Assembly (NCBI RefSeq): GCF_000003815.2
Contig: NW_023365704.1
Location: 249,171-278,001, forward strand
Reading direction: 5' to 3'
From: Branchiostoma floridae
Taxonomy: Eukaryota > Chordata > Leptocardii > Amphioxiformes > Branchiostomatidae
DNA: 28,831 nucleotides
The translations under genes and the position numbers were made by a program. Of the stretch, positions 19,331-28,379 are shown in pieces (position 1 is the first letter of the stretch; every line of letters starts with the position of its first letter). The notes beneath the pieces were generated by a model. That model did no database searches. It was not told the origin of the DNA and saw only the letters and a program-made list of their open reading frames with translations.

Positions 19331-19560
19331 AGTCAAGCGCTGATGGGGGCGTTTTATAAGCGCAGCGGGTGGACATTGTCTGGTGGCTCGGCTTGAGTGC
19401 CAGTTTGCTTGTGTGGCACCACTGTGTACTAGTGTGACACTTTTATTAATGTATACATCCTGACTTATTGTGACCTGTACTTAGCTCGGTTGGGCAAAAT
19501 TGTACAATAAAGGTCTTCATTCAATTATCAGTAACGTATCTCCTCTTTGTTGCAGCCAAT
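19331..19560 (+). mobile_element. Possible LTR-like fragment
   Basis: TATAA at 19356-19360 and AATAAA at 19506-19511 are about 150 bp apart, followed by TCTTCATTCA and a short T-rich end: the spacing expected for the promoter and polyadenylation signals of an LTR. No second LTR, primer-binding site or target duplication was found. It could instead be an ordinary promoter and a separate poly(A) signal. Confidence 0.25.
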
Positions 19561-19645
19561 AACAAAAATTCCGAGGCCTATTGTCCATGGTCAACCTGGG
19601 TGTTCGGGGCGTCATAAAGACAATAGCAAAAATTAACACACAAAA

Positions 19646-19846
19646 ATGTATGCAACAGCTGGTGCCGGAACAAACAATGGCGGTAATTTGTCTAAACAAA
19701 TCGTAATCCAAAACCGGCAAGATTTGTTTCTGGACCAAACTGGTGATGATACTGACTCAATAAATGTACCAAAGCAAGAAGATCTTTCCAAGATTGTTGA
19801 CAAAATACCCGTTAATACAATAATTCTGCATATTAATCCTGTATAG
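19646..19846 (+). CDS. Small open frame of unknown nature (66 aa)
   Basis: It starts at ATG with an A-rich leader. The protein is Gln-, Asn- and Asp-rich in its centre and matches nothing I recognise. It follows the LTR-like segment, so a decayed gag-like start is conceivable, but nothing specific supports it. It could equally be chance. Confidence 0.15.
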   Translation: MYATAGAGTNNGGNLSKQIVIQNRQDLFLDQTGDDTDSINVPKQEDLSKIVDKIPVNTIILHINPV

Positions 19847-20759
19847 GGTTAGTGTCTATATCCCCACAAAGAAGTATCAATACATAAAGGCATGCTATAC
19901 ATGCAGTATTCAGACTGACAAACGAAGGCATCTTACTTGCAAATCCTAAAAGTTTGTAAGCAGACAATAGCAGCGACGAAACTATACTCTCTCTTAGCTA
20001 GATTCACATTCAGGTACATTACCTAATACATAATAACTTAAAACTATTTGCTCAATTGTTGCGTATTACAAGAGATATTTCTAAAACCTTATCATGGGAA
20101 TATTACCAAAAATTCTAATAGTTAAAAATGCAGTTGCTAAAAGTAGTTTAGATCTACATAACAAGCATAACGAGCCGCGGAGAGGCACTGTCCAATGCTG
20201 AGCCAGCAATAAAGTTAAGTGGCAAAAGAATGAGGATAAATGTGTCGTACCTACCTAACCAGTAGCATACAAATATAAGAACTAAAATACAGGTGTTTTA
20301 AAAAGATTGTTGGCTCGGTCAGTACCTCTCAGCTGAAGGTAGAGGCATATCGCGCATCAGAGCTCAGCATGGATGGCGCCCTCCCCACGAAATATGAAGG
20401 TGGCTATAAAATCTTCCTAAGCTGGAAAGTTTTCAGAAATTTTCACTTTGATGTGTTCTACAATGTATGAATCATGAAAATGTGCAAGTCTGTTGCATAA
20501 AACTTACAAAAGCTTGAATATTTCATGGAGGTATGAGGTCGCCGAACTCTAGTTTTATATGAATTATGCTAATAAGGATCGTATTTGCATAATTGATAAG
20601 AAAAGTGCTAGAGATTAGCCTTCTCTTTCAAGATATGAGCGTCATACTTTCGACAGCTCTTTAATTTGGGTCGACAAGATGATCAGCTGATATATAATTT
20701 ATGCAAGTGATGATTTTATCTATGAGAATCATTCTTATAATTAGGACTACTACTTTTAA
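19847..20759. other. Gene-less stretch downstream of the carboxylesterase
   Basis: AT-rich sequence with no supported coding frame, RNA or repeat. The carboxylesterase 3' end (minus strand) would extend into its right part; no canonical poly(A) hexamer was obvious. Confidence 0.45.
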
Positions 20760-22929
20760 CTACAGGTTGTACACGTCCATTCTATCCCAAAAGTCACACT
20801 TGTCCTTCCGATAGTCATGTATCAGGGAAGTGCTAGGAGTACTGATGTTCAGGCAAGGAAAGTTCCCTTCTTGGTTGTACTTTGGCCAAGTGGTGGCGGT
20901 CCCTGGCATTGTCATCCTGGTAGTTTCGGCTGCGTCTCGGCTAGGTTGGTTAGGGTCCCCGGTGTGGGCGAAGTTGCCGTAGTAGTAAGCAATGGCGTCC
21001 GCCATTTTCTGTTCCTCAGCGGTCATGGTCATGTTGGTCACCGGAAGGCGTGTGGTCTGGAACACGAAGGGTAAGTCCTCCGCGTGGCACACGTGTCCGT
21101 TACAGTTCTTCTGGTAGTCCCACAAGTGTGGGAAGGACCAAACATGGTCAAACACATACAGCCACACATTGGTGTTCCCCTTTCTCACGGCGCTCCGAAT
21201 GACGTTACGAGTCGAACACTTGAAGACCCAATCAGTGGTGAGCTTGGACATGTGTGGGCGGTAGTCTGACGTGTTCGTTTCTGTGGGATATTCTATGGAG
21301 ACTTCCACTGCCTTTAGATGGACAAATGCAGCGTAAATGGCGTACAACGTGACCAGGGAAGTCACCGGCTTGTTGTAAAGACTGTAGATGTATAGGACGG
21401 CTTCTTCCGAGGTAGTTCCTATGATAAAAGGCTTTGACTGGAAATGTCCTTTTGCAAAACTGTCCACCGTAGGACCAGGTACGATATCACCGTCCACAAC
21501 GGGTCCCCACTTTACTGACACCTCTAGCGGACGGTAAGGGTTGGAAAAGAACGTCCCCATTCTGTCTAGCCCTGCCTGAAGAGCGCTCGAGTTCTTGGAG
21601 CGAAGACACTTCATGTCCCCGTGCGAACAGCCCAGTTTGTCAGCAAGGTGGTCACCGAGGCGAAGCGCCTCCCAGCGACTTTTGTGAGGAATGGTAAGAG
21701 GCACGCTCAGCATGATGGCGTGGTGGAACAAGTCGGCAAACTTTGGGCTGATGAGGAGCGTGGACGTCGCATCTGACCCCGTGCTCTGTCCGAAAACGGT
21801 CACGCGGTTTTTATCCCCGCCGAAGCTTCCGATGTTTTCCTTGACCCATCGCAAACCTGCGGCTTGGTCAAGAAGGCCGTAGTTGCCCGTTGCCGCGTCC
21901 TCTCCTTGACCAGCGACCAGGTAGCCAAACGCTGCTAGTCTGTAGTTGGTGGTTACCACGATGGCGTTGGTCTTGTTAGATAGAAATCGTCCGTCGTAAA
22001 AGTAGGCGGAACCGCTGCCCTGTTCGTTCTCTCCGCCGTGAATCCAGAACAAAATCGGTAGCTTAGCAGCAGCAGAGTTAAGGATCGTACGTGGGGCAAA
22101 GATGTTGAGATAGAGACAGTCTTCACTCACTTTTCTATCCCGGGGACATTGGAATACGTCGTCACCGTCATTCGGTCCGCATCTGCTTTGGTAGCAGCCA
22201 GGGCCCGGTACGGTCCCGTCACGAACTTTGGGCGCCCAGGACCTGTTGCGGCGTACAGAAAGTGCGACATGAGACAAAATAGAATGAAGTTGAGCGAAAC
22301 GGACGGAACCAAATTGAGTGTACAGGAAGTGCAAAACGGAACAAAATTGACTGTACAGGAAGTGCAAAATGGAATAAAATAGAACGAAGTGGGGCGAAAT
22401 TGAATGCACATACAGTAAATGCAAAATGGAACAAAAGGGACCGAGTTGAAATGTACAAAGAGTGCAAAATGGAACGAAATGGAACGCAAGCAGTACTGCG
22501 GAAGCATCAGAATACTGAAGTAGGCGATAAATGAATACGACTTATTCTATCTTTACTTAGAATTTTACCAAGATTGAAGCAAGATAAATTTGTACACCTT
22601 TGTCATTTTCGGTTCCCTGAATGAATGATTACCGATGCCAATGACTTTGGAAATAGGATCCGACTTCCGTACGATTTCGCTCCATTTCGCTTTATTTAGC
22701 AATTTCAATACACCCACCTGTTGTACTGTCGTGGGGGCTTCCAGCGGAACTCTCCCACCGGCGGCTCCCCGTAAGGAAGACCAAAGAAGATAACCCCTTC
22801 TAGATCCTCCACATACAACCCTCTCACATCGCTATACTGCGTGCGAACAACCGGCCCATCCTCCTCAATAGGAAACGCCAGGCCACCAACTATAAGAAGG
22901 AAAGGGTAGAAAATGATTACCGATGCCAT
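20760..22929 (-). CDS. Secreted type-B carboxylesterase, two exons (22718-22929 and 20760-22242)
   Basis: Exon 1 encodes a signal peptide (about residues 1-19, MASVIIFYPFLLIVGGLAFP region) and the GLPYGEPPVGEFRW strand. The donor is CAACAG|GTGGGT and the acceptor CAACAG|G; joining them keeps frame within an Arg codon (residue 71) and gives 564 aa, a normal length. Family features are EDCLYLNIFAP (111-121), the oxyanion HGG (139-141), nucleophile Ser224 in GQSTG, acid Glu351 and His457 in the CHAEDLPFVF block. All three catalytic residues are present, so hydrolase activity is likely, although GQSTGS replaces the more usual GESAGG. Conserved cysteines (87, 113) fit the first disulfide. Apparent open frame upstream of 22242 is intron read-through and should not be annotated as protein. 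The substrate is unknown. Confidence 0.9.
22258..22490. repeat. Degenerate tandem repeat inside the carboxylesterase intron
   Basis: Units of about 35 bp built on GGAACAAAATTGACTGTACA and GGAAGTGCAAAA recur roughly six times with substitutions. On the minus strand this stays open and gives a spurious SILFHFAL-type repeat peptide. It fills about half of the 475-bp intron (22243-22717). Confidence 0.75.
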
Positions 22930-23289
22930 GATGACTCAGTGATCAGTTATGGGCAGGTCTGGACTTTGCCTCAGAAAACTCGGTCACCTTATCAAGCTCT
23001 GTCACATGCTGTTTGCTGTGTGGCTACAGATTAACGAAGATCGAGAGCGCGCTACTTCAAACGTTATCAAACGTAATTTGTATTCATGCCCAGCAAAGGT
23101 GAAATCACTTGCATACATGTCTCTTATTGGTAAAAGTTACATTAACTTCTTTAAGTCCTGTTGAATTATGCAATATTGAATATCTGCTCGAACTTGACCA
23201 TGAATACCAATGAATTTGAACCCTTGGTACGTGAATGGACAGGGGTATTTGTACTTTAGGCAACGGCAAGTAAATCTAATGGATGGTAA
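22930..23289. other. Upstream region of the carboxylesterase
   Basis: It should hold the esterase promoter (minus strand). No TATA box or clear regulatory motif was seen, and a 71-residue plus-strand frame at 22949 has no recognisable domain. Confidence 0.4.
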
Positions 23290-23510
23290 CGTCTGCAGAC
23301 TCAAAATTTAATGCGAGGGGCGAAAAAAAAACAAGATGAGGAAAACAAATACAAGATTTTCAAAATGGATACCATACACGTTGTAACAAGAATTGAAGCG
23401 AAAAACACGCCAGGGTAGGTGGTAGGGAGTCGTATTTGGCCAGGGTTTTTAACTACGGTAGATTTGAACAAGAAACTCTAGACGCATACAACGTACAAAG
23501 GTTCGCACTT

Positions 23511-23523
23511 TGACCCTTGACCT
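23511..23523 (-). promoter_or_regulatory. DR1-type nuclear-receptor element, third copy
   Basis: TGACCC-T-TGACCT on the plus strand, identical to the sites at 11606 and 14505. Confidence 0.45.
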
Positions 23524-23592
23524 ATCACCTGTACTCCAGCGGTGAGGGCATCACGTCACATTCTCGAAGGCGAAACTGTAAGGATTCAGACG

Positions 23593-24145
23593 CATGCCCG
23601 TAGCCAGGATTGGTTCGGGGGGTTCGGAAGAACCCCCCCCACACGCTCAAAAGGTCCGCTTTTTCAGGCTCGAAGGTCCACTTTTTCATGTCCAAGATTT
23701 TTTTTCAAAGGCATAACTGATTTGCATTTTTCCCTGATAGACATTTCAGTCAATCTAATTTATTTTTAGTGAGTCTATCAGCAAAATTTGCCCCAGAAAG
23801 TGCAGGAAATGGCTTTTTCAAAATTTCCCCGGACCTCCATTGCGACGCCTCGCGCCTTTGGTGTCGGACATGGTGAAAATATGTCGAGGGAATTGGCCTC
23901 AAAGACTTACGCAAAAGCCTTGTCTTTTAATAGAAATTCCATCAAACTTTGCAAGTGATTTTTGCCCGTCAAAATGCAGGAAATGACGTTTCAGGGGGTC
24001 AAAATTTCAATTTTTCCGGGGGAGCATGCCCCCGGACCCCCCTAGGCAGCTCACGCCTTCGGCGTGAGTCTCGCGCTTGCGGCGCTCGATGGTCCCACAA
24101 TTACTAAAAAGAACCCCCCCAACCAAAATCCTGGCTACGGGCATG
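23593..24145. mobile_element. Non-autonomous DNA transposon (553 bp) with 19-bp perfect TIRs and 5-bp TSD
   Basis: The left end is CATGCCCGTAGCCAGGATT and the right end is its exact reverse complement; weaker inverted similarity continues through the G/C runs. AGACG flanks both sides (23588-23592 and 24146-24150). Comparison with the paralogous promoter at about 11720 supplies an empty site. The interior has CGCCTTCGGCG-type palindromes and G/C runs and no coding frame. A superfamily cannot be named from this alone. Confidence 0.85.
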
Positions 24146-24583
24146 AGACGTCACCGAATTGGTACAGAGACAAACTCTGTTAAGTTTCTTCAAGTTCCTT
24201 AGAATCAGGTATTTTCTATTGCACATGTATTTATTGAAATGAGTGGTAAATTTACCACATTTACGTCTTCCGGGTAAGGGAAAACTACAAGAATTTGCCG
24301 TCGAAACTACAAAATAATGCCCGGTTGAAGTCTCGTTATGACGCTTGTGTGCTGCTCTATTGCATTGCTGTTCCAATTGGAATTTATGTTGAAATTTTCG
24401 CTTTCAAGCTTGGCCACAAAAGCGTCAACCTGGGCCACAAACACGTGCATGTTGTCACTTACGGAGCTAAGGTGTTGCAAACTTAGGCAAATCAGAATGT
24501 CACATTTGCATAAAAGTTTCTCGTGGACACAGTCGCTATGTCCATCACTTTTATTGCCTCACTGGTTTTCAAATCACTTCCAG

Positions 24584-24633
24584 ATTCTAGAGTTGTTCAA
24601 ACAAATAAAATATACTGTCAAACACGCTCGGTA
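24584..24633 (+). pseudogene. Remnant of a KCTD-like exon 2 start
   Basis: ACTTCCAG|ATTCTAGAG-TTGTTCAAACAA aligns with the acceptor and 5' UTR of the intact gene (12750-12784). The following bases, ending CACGCTCGG, align with its first codons (CACCCTCGG), but the ATG and most of the code are gone. A retroelement fragment begins within a few tens of bases. With the donor remnant at 24208 this implies a former intron of about 375 bp. Confidence 0.6.
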
Positions 24634-24654
24634 GGTAGGCACGCAGGTCAGTTG

Positions 24655-25030
24655 CTAAGGGCAACTTCCCGCGTGTGAATCGTGCTATCATCCGCATATT
24701 GGTCTAATGATCCATTCTGTACCACCTCCGGCATATCATTTACATATATGTTATACAGCTGTGGCCCTAAGCAGCTGCCCTGTGGTACCCCACAGTGTAG
24801 GTTTCTCTGCTTACTGTAGACCCCATTTGTATACACTTGCCATTTGCGGTTTGTCAAGTACGATTCAGTCAAGGACAATGCATCCTCAGTGAACCCGTAC
24901 GTCGTGAGCTTCTTTATAAGAAGAGAGTGGTCTACTAGATCAAAAGCTGCGCTGTAGTCTAGTAGGACTACCGCTGTCATGAGCCCATTATCCATGTTCC
25001 TAGCCAGTCGTCTGTCATTGAAGCGCATAT
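24655..25030 (-). mobile_element. Reverse transcriptase fragment of a second non-LTR retrotransposon
   Basis: The minus-strand frame has VVLLDYSAAFDLVDHSLL, HCGVPQGSCLGPQLY and the catalytic DQYADDSTIHT. Both ends are truncated, and a small frameshift is likely near its start (a TDDWL block lies in another frame). The sequence differs from the RT at 17414-18118, so it comes from another family. It sits where the coding part of the KCTD pseudogene should be. Confidence 0.8.
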
Positions 25031-25149
25031 GGTACAAATGATGAGGTGTAGGGGTGGATAGGTAGGGGTGTGTACTGGTACGTCAGGGACATAACCGTTT
25101 TTTTTCTTATTGGACAGGTCCAAGAAAACGGACCCGAAAAAAAATCGGT

Positions 25150-25570
25150 GTTGTTTATGTTATGTTTTGTGATGATGTGTGTTGTTCCGGTCTTATTTGA
25201 TATAAAAAGACTACAGCAACAATGATTAATTTTAGTTTGCTTTTGGTAGTTTTGTATGTAATTTTGACTTGTTGACATGGCATGTTTTTAGGGTGCTTTG
25301 GCCTTGTCGGTAATAAACTGACAACAGCCACAACGATTAATGTTTAGTCTGTCCTATAGTGAAATGGTGCTTTTGTGTGTGATTTTGAGGTGTTAATTTT
25401 GACTTATGAATAACATAAGTTTTGGAACATTCTTGTTGAACTTGATCGACCCAAATTTTGATATCGTAGTTCGATTGAAGCTTTGTGTTGACTTGAATTG
25501 GAACCTGTGTTGGTATTTATCTATTGATGCCCTACTCCATTACTCTAGGACTTAGTGGAAGACATAAGGA
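25150..25570 (+). pseudogene. 3'-flank remnant of a lost KCTD-like copy
   Basis: This shares short blocks with the 3' flank of the intact gene (13500-13710), including GCCACAAC, TTAATGTTTAGTCTG, ATCGACCCAAATTTTGATATC-like sequence and GGAAAGGG, in the same order. Inside, a block at 25203-25240 recurs at 25310-25347 (an internal duplication of about 108 bp). Alignment by eye only. Confidence 0.45.
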
Positions 25571-26199
25571 AAGGGGAAAGACACACAAAAGTAGCAATAG
25601 CTGTCAGTGGCAGTTTTGCATTGACAAGAGAATGAATGAGAAAACATAAGTAAGCGAATCTGTATTGATAAAAAAATGCATCATAGCTTGCTAAGTGGCA
25701 TAAATACATAAAAACAAAAAGGTTTTCGTCGATAATAGTGTCATCTCGATGCTTTTGTTCTTTTATTAAACTTTCAATGTTATGAGAGTTCACCTAATGT
25801 TCATTGTTTGTACATTCAAGAATTTGATGTACTTTTAGTTGTTCAGAAATTAGAAATAAAGAAAAGCTGGCGTCAAGTTGTTTGTCTCCTCTTTACAATA
25901 TATGATCCATTGTGTGGATCATTGTATATTTTAGTCGTATCCCTATATATCCTATTGTATCTTTAGTAGTTTGGTAAGGTTAGGGATCAGAATACTGACG
26001 AAATATGTTTGATTTTGTGAACGTCCGCTTCACATAATGTTCCATTAAAGGAATATGTATCGTACAGATCATGTATCAATGAATACATGATCAGCCGAAT
26101 TTTTGTCGAATTCCAATTCTGGCAAATTACGCAAGATTTTTTTTTTACGTTTTCAAACTAATGTGACACTCACAAAACCTTGGTTGGCAGATGGTCGGG
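25571..26199. other. Gene-less AT-rich stretch with two hairpins
   Basis: GATCATGTAT at 26067-26076 pairs perfectly with ATACATGATC at 26083-26092 across 6 bases. A weaker inverted repeat surrounds TGGATCA at about 25898-25932. No coding frame is convincing, including the minus-strand frame at 25545-25793. Confidence 0.4.
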
Positions 26200-26370
26200 A
26201 GCCATGTTTGGCTTTGTATGACCAGAGCCTTACGATAGGTTTGAACAAGAAACTTGAAACGCATATACGACGTAGAAAAGTTGGCAGTTTGAACCTTGAC
26301 GCGTGTCGTATTTGGTATACGTGTAGTGTACTCTGAGCTGTTCGAGAGTATCACGTCACTTCCTCCTACA
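26200..26370 (+). promoter_or_regulatory. Fourth, decayed copy of the KCTD-locus promoter core
   Basis: TTTGAACAAGAAACTTGAAACGCA-like sequence, then CGACGTAGAAAAGTT and TTTGAACCTTGACG, parallels the other copies. The DR1 site has two changes and no donor is recognisable. It is probably non-functional. Confidence 0.4.
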
Positions 26371-26508
26371 AATTTTCTATCTCCCACAGTTAAGTAGGCT
26401 TGAGTCTGTCCATGCCAGTCAGAAGGCCTGCCCACTTTAGCCCTGCCCCTCCTCTTTATAGGGTTATTTGTACAGGTAGCCACTATATCAATTACATTTG
26501 GCTCACCT

Positions 26509-27218
26509 GGTAACCGCTAACCGCTAAGCGAACCCTTCGGTAACCGCAAAAAAGCGAACCCTTACATTTGGACTTCAGGAATTTCAAACAAAGTGTGCGT
26601 TACTTTCAACACTTGAATATCATAGTAGGACATTGTGTACAGACGGTATAAAGTTAGTTGTCTACGAAAAATTACTTTGCTACTTTTCTACAAACAAATG
26701 AAGGCTCATTGGGGGGTAACCGCTAATCGCTAAGAGAACACTTCGGTAACCGCAAAAAGCGAACCCTCTACATTCGGACTTCAGGAATTTCAAACAAAGT
26801 GTGCGTTACTTTCAACACTTGAATATCATAGTAGGACATGTGGGCAGGCGGTAAAAAGTTATTTGAGTACCAAAAATTACTTTGCTACTTTTCTACAAAC
26901 GAATGAAGGCTCACTTGAGGGTAACCGCTAATCGCTAAGCGAACCCTTCGGTAACCGCAAAAAAGCGAACCCTTACGATTGGACTTCAGGAATTTCAAAC
27001 AAAGTGTGCGTTACTTTCAACACTTGAATATCATAGAAGGACATGTGGGTAGACGGTAGAAAGTTATTTGAGTACCAAAAATTACTTTGCTACTTTTCTA
27101 CAAACGAATGAAGGCTCAATTGGGGGTAACCGCTAATCGCTAAGCGAACCCTTCGGTAACTGCAAAAAAGCGAACCCTTACGATTGGACTTAAGGAATTT
27201 CAAACAAAGTGTGCGTTA
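26509..27218. repeat. 205-bp tandem repeat, about 3.5 copies
   Basis: Units start at 26509, 26715, 26920 and 27125 (periods 206, 205, 205). The last is cut off after GTGTGCGTTAC at about 27218. Each unit opens with GGTAACCGCTAATCGCTAAG and a related GGTAACCGCAAAAAAGCGAA, followed by a unique part. The copies look about 95% alike. No unit encodes a long frame. Confidence 0.9.
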
Positions 27219-27243
27219 CATGTCAGATGTCAGATACACAACC

Positions 27244-27355
27244 GGGATGTCCTACCCAGAATCAAACCGGCCGCGGGGTCTCTCAGTTACCAACTACTTG
27301 AAACCAGAAGCTCACATGTAAGGCCACTATACCAGTTGAGCTACAAGGACATCCC
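27244..27355 (-). mobile_element. tRNA-like element (SINE head or degenerate tRNA)
   Basis: Read on the minus strand, GGGATGT at the start pairs exactly with ACATCCC at the end, like a 7-bp acceptor stem. TAGCTCAACTGG fits an A box and GGTTTGATTC approximates a B box. At 112 nt it is too long for a normal tRNA and the middle does not give a clear anticodon arm. A tRNA-derived SINE or an unusual tRNA-like gene is therefore more likely than a working tRNA. It directly follows the tandem repeat array. Confidence 0.5.
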
Positions 27356-27447
27356 TCTACTTAAAATATTGTTCGTCTATATGTGTATAGACTGTGCAAC
27401 ACAAACTCTGCTTTCCGGGGGTGTAACTGGCCCCTTCTCGTGTAGTT

Positions 27448-27463
27448 GGGGGGGGGGGGGGGG
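27448..27463. repeat. G16 homopolymer
   Basis: An uninterrupted run of 16 G. A similar G17 run stands at 12510-12526. Such runs may form G-quadruplexes and are prone to sequencing error in length. Confidence 0.9.
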
Positions 27464-27503
27464 CTGCTATAAGCACGATTTAATCTAGCTAATATGTGGC
27501 TAT

Positions 27504-28202
27504 CTAACCTTTCCTCGGATGATCATTCCAGGAGCTTGTCAGCAAACCTTCTTTCAGTCCAAGTTTGCGGCACAGACGCCGCCCGAGTCGCTTCATACGT
27601 TGTAGAGTAGTCGAGTGTTTCTCGTCGTCCCGATACTTCTTATGTTTTCCGGGCACGGGGTTATACATGTACGTATGCGTAGTTTCTTCCTCTGTTGCTT
27701 TTTCACTAGGAGAGGTGTGCTCTTTGTCTTCATCAGTTGACAGCAGCACTTTGTCGACAAACTCGTTGAACCTCTCCTTGGAGAGCTTCTTCAAGAACTC
27801 CTTCAAGAAGATCCTCTTCAAAAGATTATTCCTTTCTTCATCAGTTGATATCACCATTTCGTTGACTATCTCGTTCAACATCCCCTTGGAGAACACCCTC
27901 AAGAGCTTGTACTCCTTCAAGAAAATCTTCTTCAAGAGGTTCTCTCGCTCCTCAGCCACACTATCATCTTCAACAGTTGTCATCAGCATTTCATTGATTA
28001 TCTCGATGAACATCTCCTTGAAGGGCGCCCTCAAGAACTCCTTCAAGAAGATCTCGTTTAAGTGGTCCTTCCACTCTTCGGTCATCTCTTTAACGTTCGA
28101 AGCCCCATCATATAAGGACGCCTCTTTAACTTGTCGTCTTTGACCAGCAGAAATCAAGACAATGGCCAAGATCACCACTGTGACAAGTTTAAGATCAGAC
28201 AT
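27504..28202 (-). CDS. Secreted repeat protein with cationic C-terminal segment, unknown function
   Basis: Numbered from the Met at 28202 (232 aa). The frame is open to a Met at 28289, but the inner start gives a clean signal peptide (MSDLKLVTVVILAIVLISAG, 1-20). Three helical repeats of about 34 aa follow (44-77, 86-119, 124-156). Each has an IFLKE box and an NE(M/I)-hydrophobic block and ends in ST or TT before an acidic linker. An acidic, Thr-rich stretch (157-180) follows. Residues 199-221 are strongly basic and amphipathic, with KR and RR pairs that could be processing sites. No known domain is recognised. The layout resembles secreted precursors with a cationic C-terminal peptide; that reading is inference. 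The last codons (AAAG|GTTAG) could also be a splice donor. Confidence 0.6.
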   Translation of the reverse strand: MSDLKLVTVVILAIVLISAGQRRQVKEASLYDGASNVKEMTEEWKDHLNEIFLKEFLRAPFKEMFIEIINEMLMTTVEDDSVAEERENLLKKIFLKEYKLLRVFSKGMLNEIVNEMVISTDEERNNLLKRIFLKEFLKKLSKERFNEFVDKVLLSTDEDKEHTSPSEKATEEETTHTYMYNPVPGKHKKYRDDEKHSTTLQRMKRLGRRLCRKLGLKEGLLTSSWNDHPRKG

Positions 28203-28379
28203 CTTTTTCGTAGAGCCAGCCTTGAGCAGAAATGTAGAAAATATGAATATTTGCCAATTGAAATCAATTCTTCTTCTTCGTAATTCCAAAACAGTGTAGC
28301 GCTAAATGCACGTACAGCTTAGTTTCGATCAAGAATGTTTAACAACACAGGCTTCTAATAGTACAAGCTGTTTGGAAGG

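Larger units (their letters stand above)
23290..24208 (+). promoter_or_regulatory. Third copy of the KCTD-locus promoter/5' exon, split by a MITE
   Basis: Homologous to about 11180-11780. It shares AATTTAATGCGAGGGGCGAA-like sequence, TTTTCAAAAT, CGCATACAACGTACAAAG-like sequence, the DR1 element at 23511-23523 and ATCAG|GTATTT as the remnant donor (24208/24209). The homology is interrupted exactly by the element at 23593-24145. It resumes with TCACCGAATTGGTAC, where the first copy has TCAACTTGTTAC. Confidence 0.55.

Noticed and set aside
22243-22424. Open frame upstream of esterase exon 2 starting with MHLLYVHS
   Set aside because: It is repeat-derived intron read-through; the splice pair 22718/22242 restores the correct family N-terminus and secretion signal.
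26509-27218. CRISPR-like array
   Set aside because: The whole 205-bp unit is conserved, with no short repeat separated by variable spacers, and the setting is eukaryotic.
27244-27355. Functional tRNA gene
   Set aside because: Length 112 and lack of a convincing anticodon arm; kept only as a tRNA-like element.
27565-28143. 192-residue plus-strand frame rich in Ser, Leu and Phe
   Set aside because: It is the antisense shadow of the repeat protein; its repeats mirror those of the minus-strand gene.
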